From NCBI RefSeq assembly GCF_014192745.1, contig NZ_JACHYJ010000003.1, positions 62,001-126,000 of the forward strand: a stretch of 64,000 nucleotides of DNA. The letters are read 5' to 3'. This document shows positions 62,394 through 64,000 of the stretch, piece by piece (position 1 is the stretch's first letter; the number at the start of each line of letters is the position of its first letter). Position numbers and translations under genes: made by a program. The notes beneath the pieces are model-generated. The model did no database searches. It was not told where the DNA came from and saw only the letters and a program-made list of their open reading frames with translations. The stretch is from Luteimonas sp. RC10 (GTDB taxonomy: Bacteria; Pseudomonadota; Gammaproteobacteria; Xanthomonadales; Xanthomonadaceae).

Positions 62394-63925
62394 CGCCACG
62401 TCTCCAAGGGCATTGGATTGGCCAGCGGACGCAGCGCGGCGACCAGGTCGACCGGCAACAACCCGCGCTCGCCACCGCTGCGCGCCGCGAGATCACCGGC
62501 GGCGGCATGCAGCAGCGCGCCACAGGCCGCGGCGGCTTCGGGATCGAGGCTCTGCGCGCGCAGCGCGGCGATCACGCCGGTCAGCGCATCGCCCATGCCG
62601 CCGGTCGCCATGCCCGGGTTGCCGGCGGCGACCAGCCAGGGCGTGCCGCCCGGTGCACAGACCAGTGTCCCCGTCCCCTTGAGCACGACGACCGCGCCGG
62701 TCTGGGCGGCGAGCCGACGCACCGCAGCGGGCCGGTCGCGCTGGATGTCGGCGGTCGCGCCGCCGAGCAGGCGCCCGGCTTCCCCCGGGTGCGGGGTCAG
62801 CACGGTCCCGGACGGGAGCGCACGGGGCATGCTGGCCAGCAGGGTCAGCGCATCGGCATCGAGCACCAGCGGCCGGCCGCTGCCCAGCACCTCGTCGTAC
62901 AGCCCATGGCCCCAGGCACCGCGCCCCAGCCCCGGTCCGAGCGCAACGACATCGGCGGTCGCGAGCAGATGCGCGAGCGCGGACGTGTTGTCGATGCGGC
63001 GGGCCATCGCCTCTGGACAGCGCACCAGCAGCGGGGCGACATGCGCCGCCTGGGTCGCGACCGACACCAGCCCGGCCCCGGCGCGCAGCGCAGCCTCGGT
63101 GGCCAGCATCACCGCCCCGCCCATGCCATGGTCGCCACCGACGACCAGCACGCGGCCGGACGCCCCCTTGTGGCTGTTGCGCAGACGCGGACGCAGCCAG
63201 TGCGCCAGGTCATTGGCTTCGATCCGGCGCGCGGCGCCGGGCCCGCCGGCGGCCATCAGCGCCGGATCGACGCCGAGCGGATCGAGTGTGAGGTCGCCGG
63301 CATGGTCGGGGCCGTCACCGGTCTGCAGGCCGACGTGCGCGGCGAGGAACTGCAGCGTGACCTCGGCATGCACCGCGGCCCCCGGCACGCTGCCGCGATC
63401 GCCGTCCAGGCCGCTGGGCACGTCGAGCGCCAGCACCGGCGCGGGCGCGGCATCGATCGCGGCGATCAAGGCCGCGGCATCGGCGTCGGGCGCGCGCGAC
63501 AGGCCGATGCCGAACACAGCATCGACGACCAGTCCGGCCGACGGGAGCGGGCCGCCATCGAATGCCACGATCCGGCCGCCGGCCTCGACGAAGGCCGCGC
63601 AGGCGGCGCGCGACAGCTCGGTCCGTGGCGCATGCGTGTCGAGCCGGACCACCTGCACCTCGCAGCCGGCCGACTGCGCGTGGCGTGCGAGCACGTAGCC
63701 GTCGCCGCCGTTGTTGCCCGGTCCGCAGACCACGACGAGCGTGCGTACCTGCGGCCAGCGGCTCTGCACCAGACGCCACGCGGCCTGCCCGGCGCGCGCC
63801 ATCAGCACGCCGGCATCGCCGCCCTCGGCTGCGATCGCCGCGGTCTCGAGCGCGCGCAGGGCCGCCGCGTCGTACAGCAGGGTTCCCGGCATGGAGGCCG
63901 CGTTCGAGGCACAGGGTGGGCTCAT
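62390..63925 (-). CDS. nnrD: Bifunctional NAD(P)H-hydrate epimerase / ADP-dependent dehydratase
   Basis: About 511 aa. The N-terminal YjeF epimerase domain has VVCGPGNNGGDGYVLARHA and VDAVFGIGLSR; the C-terminal kinase-like dehydratase has NSHKGASGRVLVVGGD, LTPHPGEAGRLL and GNPGMATGGMGDALTGVIAAL. Repairs hydrated NAD(P)H. Two ATGs are possible: 63925, which places the start 9 nt after a TATAGA -10 (near-leaderless), and 63892 (MPGTLLYDAA), which has no Shine-Dalgarno. First gene of nnrD-tsaE-amiC-mutL. Confidence 0.94.
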   Translation of the reverse strand: MSPPCASNAASMPGTLLYDAAALRALETAAIAAEGGDAGVLMARAGQAAWRLVQSRWPQVRTLVVVCGPGNNGGDGYVLARHAQSAGCEVQVVRLDTHAPRTELSRAACAAFVEAGGRIVAFDGGPLPSAGLVVDAVFGIGLSRAPDADAAALIAAIDAAPAPVLALDVPSGLDGDRGSVPGAAVHAEVTLQFLAAHVGLQTGDGPDHAGDLTLDPLGVDPALMAAGGPGAARRIEANDLAHWLRPRLRNSHKGASGRVLVVGGDHGMGGAVMLATEAALRAGAGLVSVATQAAHVAPLLVRCPEAMARRIDNTSALAHLLATADVVALGPGLGRGAWGHGLYDEVLGSGRPLVLDADALTLLASMPRALPSGTVLTPHPGEAGRLLGGATADIQRDRPAAVRRLAAQTGAVVVLKGTGTLVCAPGGTPWLVAAGNPGMATGGMGDALTGVIAALRAQSLDPEAAAACGALLHAAAGDLAARSGGERGLLPVDLVAALRPLANPMPLETWR

Positions 63926-63934
63926 CGCGCCGAT

Positions 63935-63942
63935 TCTATACT
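63935..63942. promoter_or_regulatory. Overlapping divergent -10 elements for nnrD and queG
   Basis: TATACT (63937-63942, plus) and TATAGA (63940-63935, minus) share four base pairs. Each lies about 9 nt from the start codon it faces (GTG 63952 and ATG 63925), so both mRNAs would have almost no leader. No clear -35 is visible on either side. Confidence 0.5.
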
Positions 63943-63951
63943 TCACGCATC

Positions 63952-64000
63952 GTGAGTCCCCGCCCCGACATCCCCGATGCCGCGCCACCGGCACGCGCCC
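63952..64000 (+). CDS. queG: Epoxyqueuosine reductase, first 16 codons (cut by window edge)
   Basis: A GTG at 63952 opens a frame reading SPRPDIPDAAPPARA up to the right edge. Too short to identify by sequence; called from the well-conserved divergent arrangement of queG and nnrD in gammaproteobacteria and from the -10 element facing it. Confidence 0.5.
   Translation, partial: MSPRPDIPDAAPPARA

Overview
The window is GC-rich chromosomal DNA from a gammaproteobacterium of the Xanthomonadaceae/Lysobacteraceae (Luteimonas, Lysobacter or Xanthomonas relatives). This is inferred from the codon bias, the housekeeping gene orders (murJ-ribF-ileS with divergent rpsT; rplU-rpmA-obgE; nnrD-tsaE-amidase-mutL with divergent queG), a MutL that carries its own endonuclease motif, FabV as enoyl-ACP reductase, and dispersed GC-rich palindromic repeats. 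No phage, plasmid, insertion sequence or CRISPR array was recognised. Genes are packed tightly; many operon partners overlap by ATGA or GTGA.

Layout. 1-7.4 kb: ileS (cut by the left edge), ribF, murJ, divergent rpsT, then obgE, an unknown secreted protein, rpmA and rplU. 7.5-16.5 kb: uvrA with a coupled thioesterase, two crotonase-family genes, a three-gene chain DUF1289-Nudix-sulfurtransferase, an FKBP-type protein and nth. 16.6-28.4 kb: an exported M28 peptidase, then a phosphate-scavenging block of an OprO/OprP-like porin, a divergent four-repeat Pho box, two PstS paralogs (one periplasmic, one lipoprotein), pstC, pstA, pstB and phoU, followed by rnt and a membrane metallophosphoesterase. 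28.4-33.9 kb: guanidinium exporter gene gdx behind a guanidine-II riboswitch, a small membrane protein, rlmB, rnr and a mosaic non-coding repeat. 33.7-35.5 kb: two identical tRNA-Leu(CAG) genes around an MFS transporter gene. 35.7-41.3 kb: an orphan histidine-kinase-like dimerisation hairpin, a tiny hydrophilic protein, a 1369-residue CheB-CheR-kinase-receiver hybrid and an Fnr-like regulator. 41.4-50.9 kb: parC, tpm, a bacterioferritin lacking the haem-ligand Met, an Hsp70-like ATPase, a penicillin-acylase-family enzyme with a palindromic repeat in frame, an AlkB-like dioxygenase, and a thioredoxin-fold protein followed by a secreted six-cysteine peptide. 51-64 kb: fabV, cytochrome b561, asnB behind an apparent asparagine attenuator, a dicarboxylate transporter gene, an RnfB-like ferredoxin gene, a TraB/GumN-family gene, mutL, an AmiC-type amidase gene, tsaE, nnrD and the first codons of queG.

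Most notable signals. (1) A 31-codon reading frame with five Asn codons lies before a strong intrinsic terminator just upstream of asnB, which looks like classical ribosome-mediated attenuation responding to Asn-tRNA. (2) gdx is preceded by two ACGR-loop hairpins diagnostic of the guanidine-II riboswitch. (3) A Pho box of four 11-bp repeats lies between the porin and pstS. (4) A thioredoxin-fold protein with CPYS in place of CxxC is co-transcribed with an exported six-Cys peptide. All functional calls are from reading the sequence; no database search or structure prediction was run.
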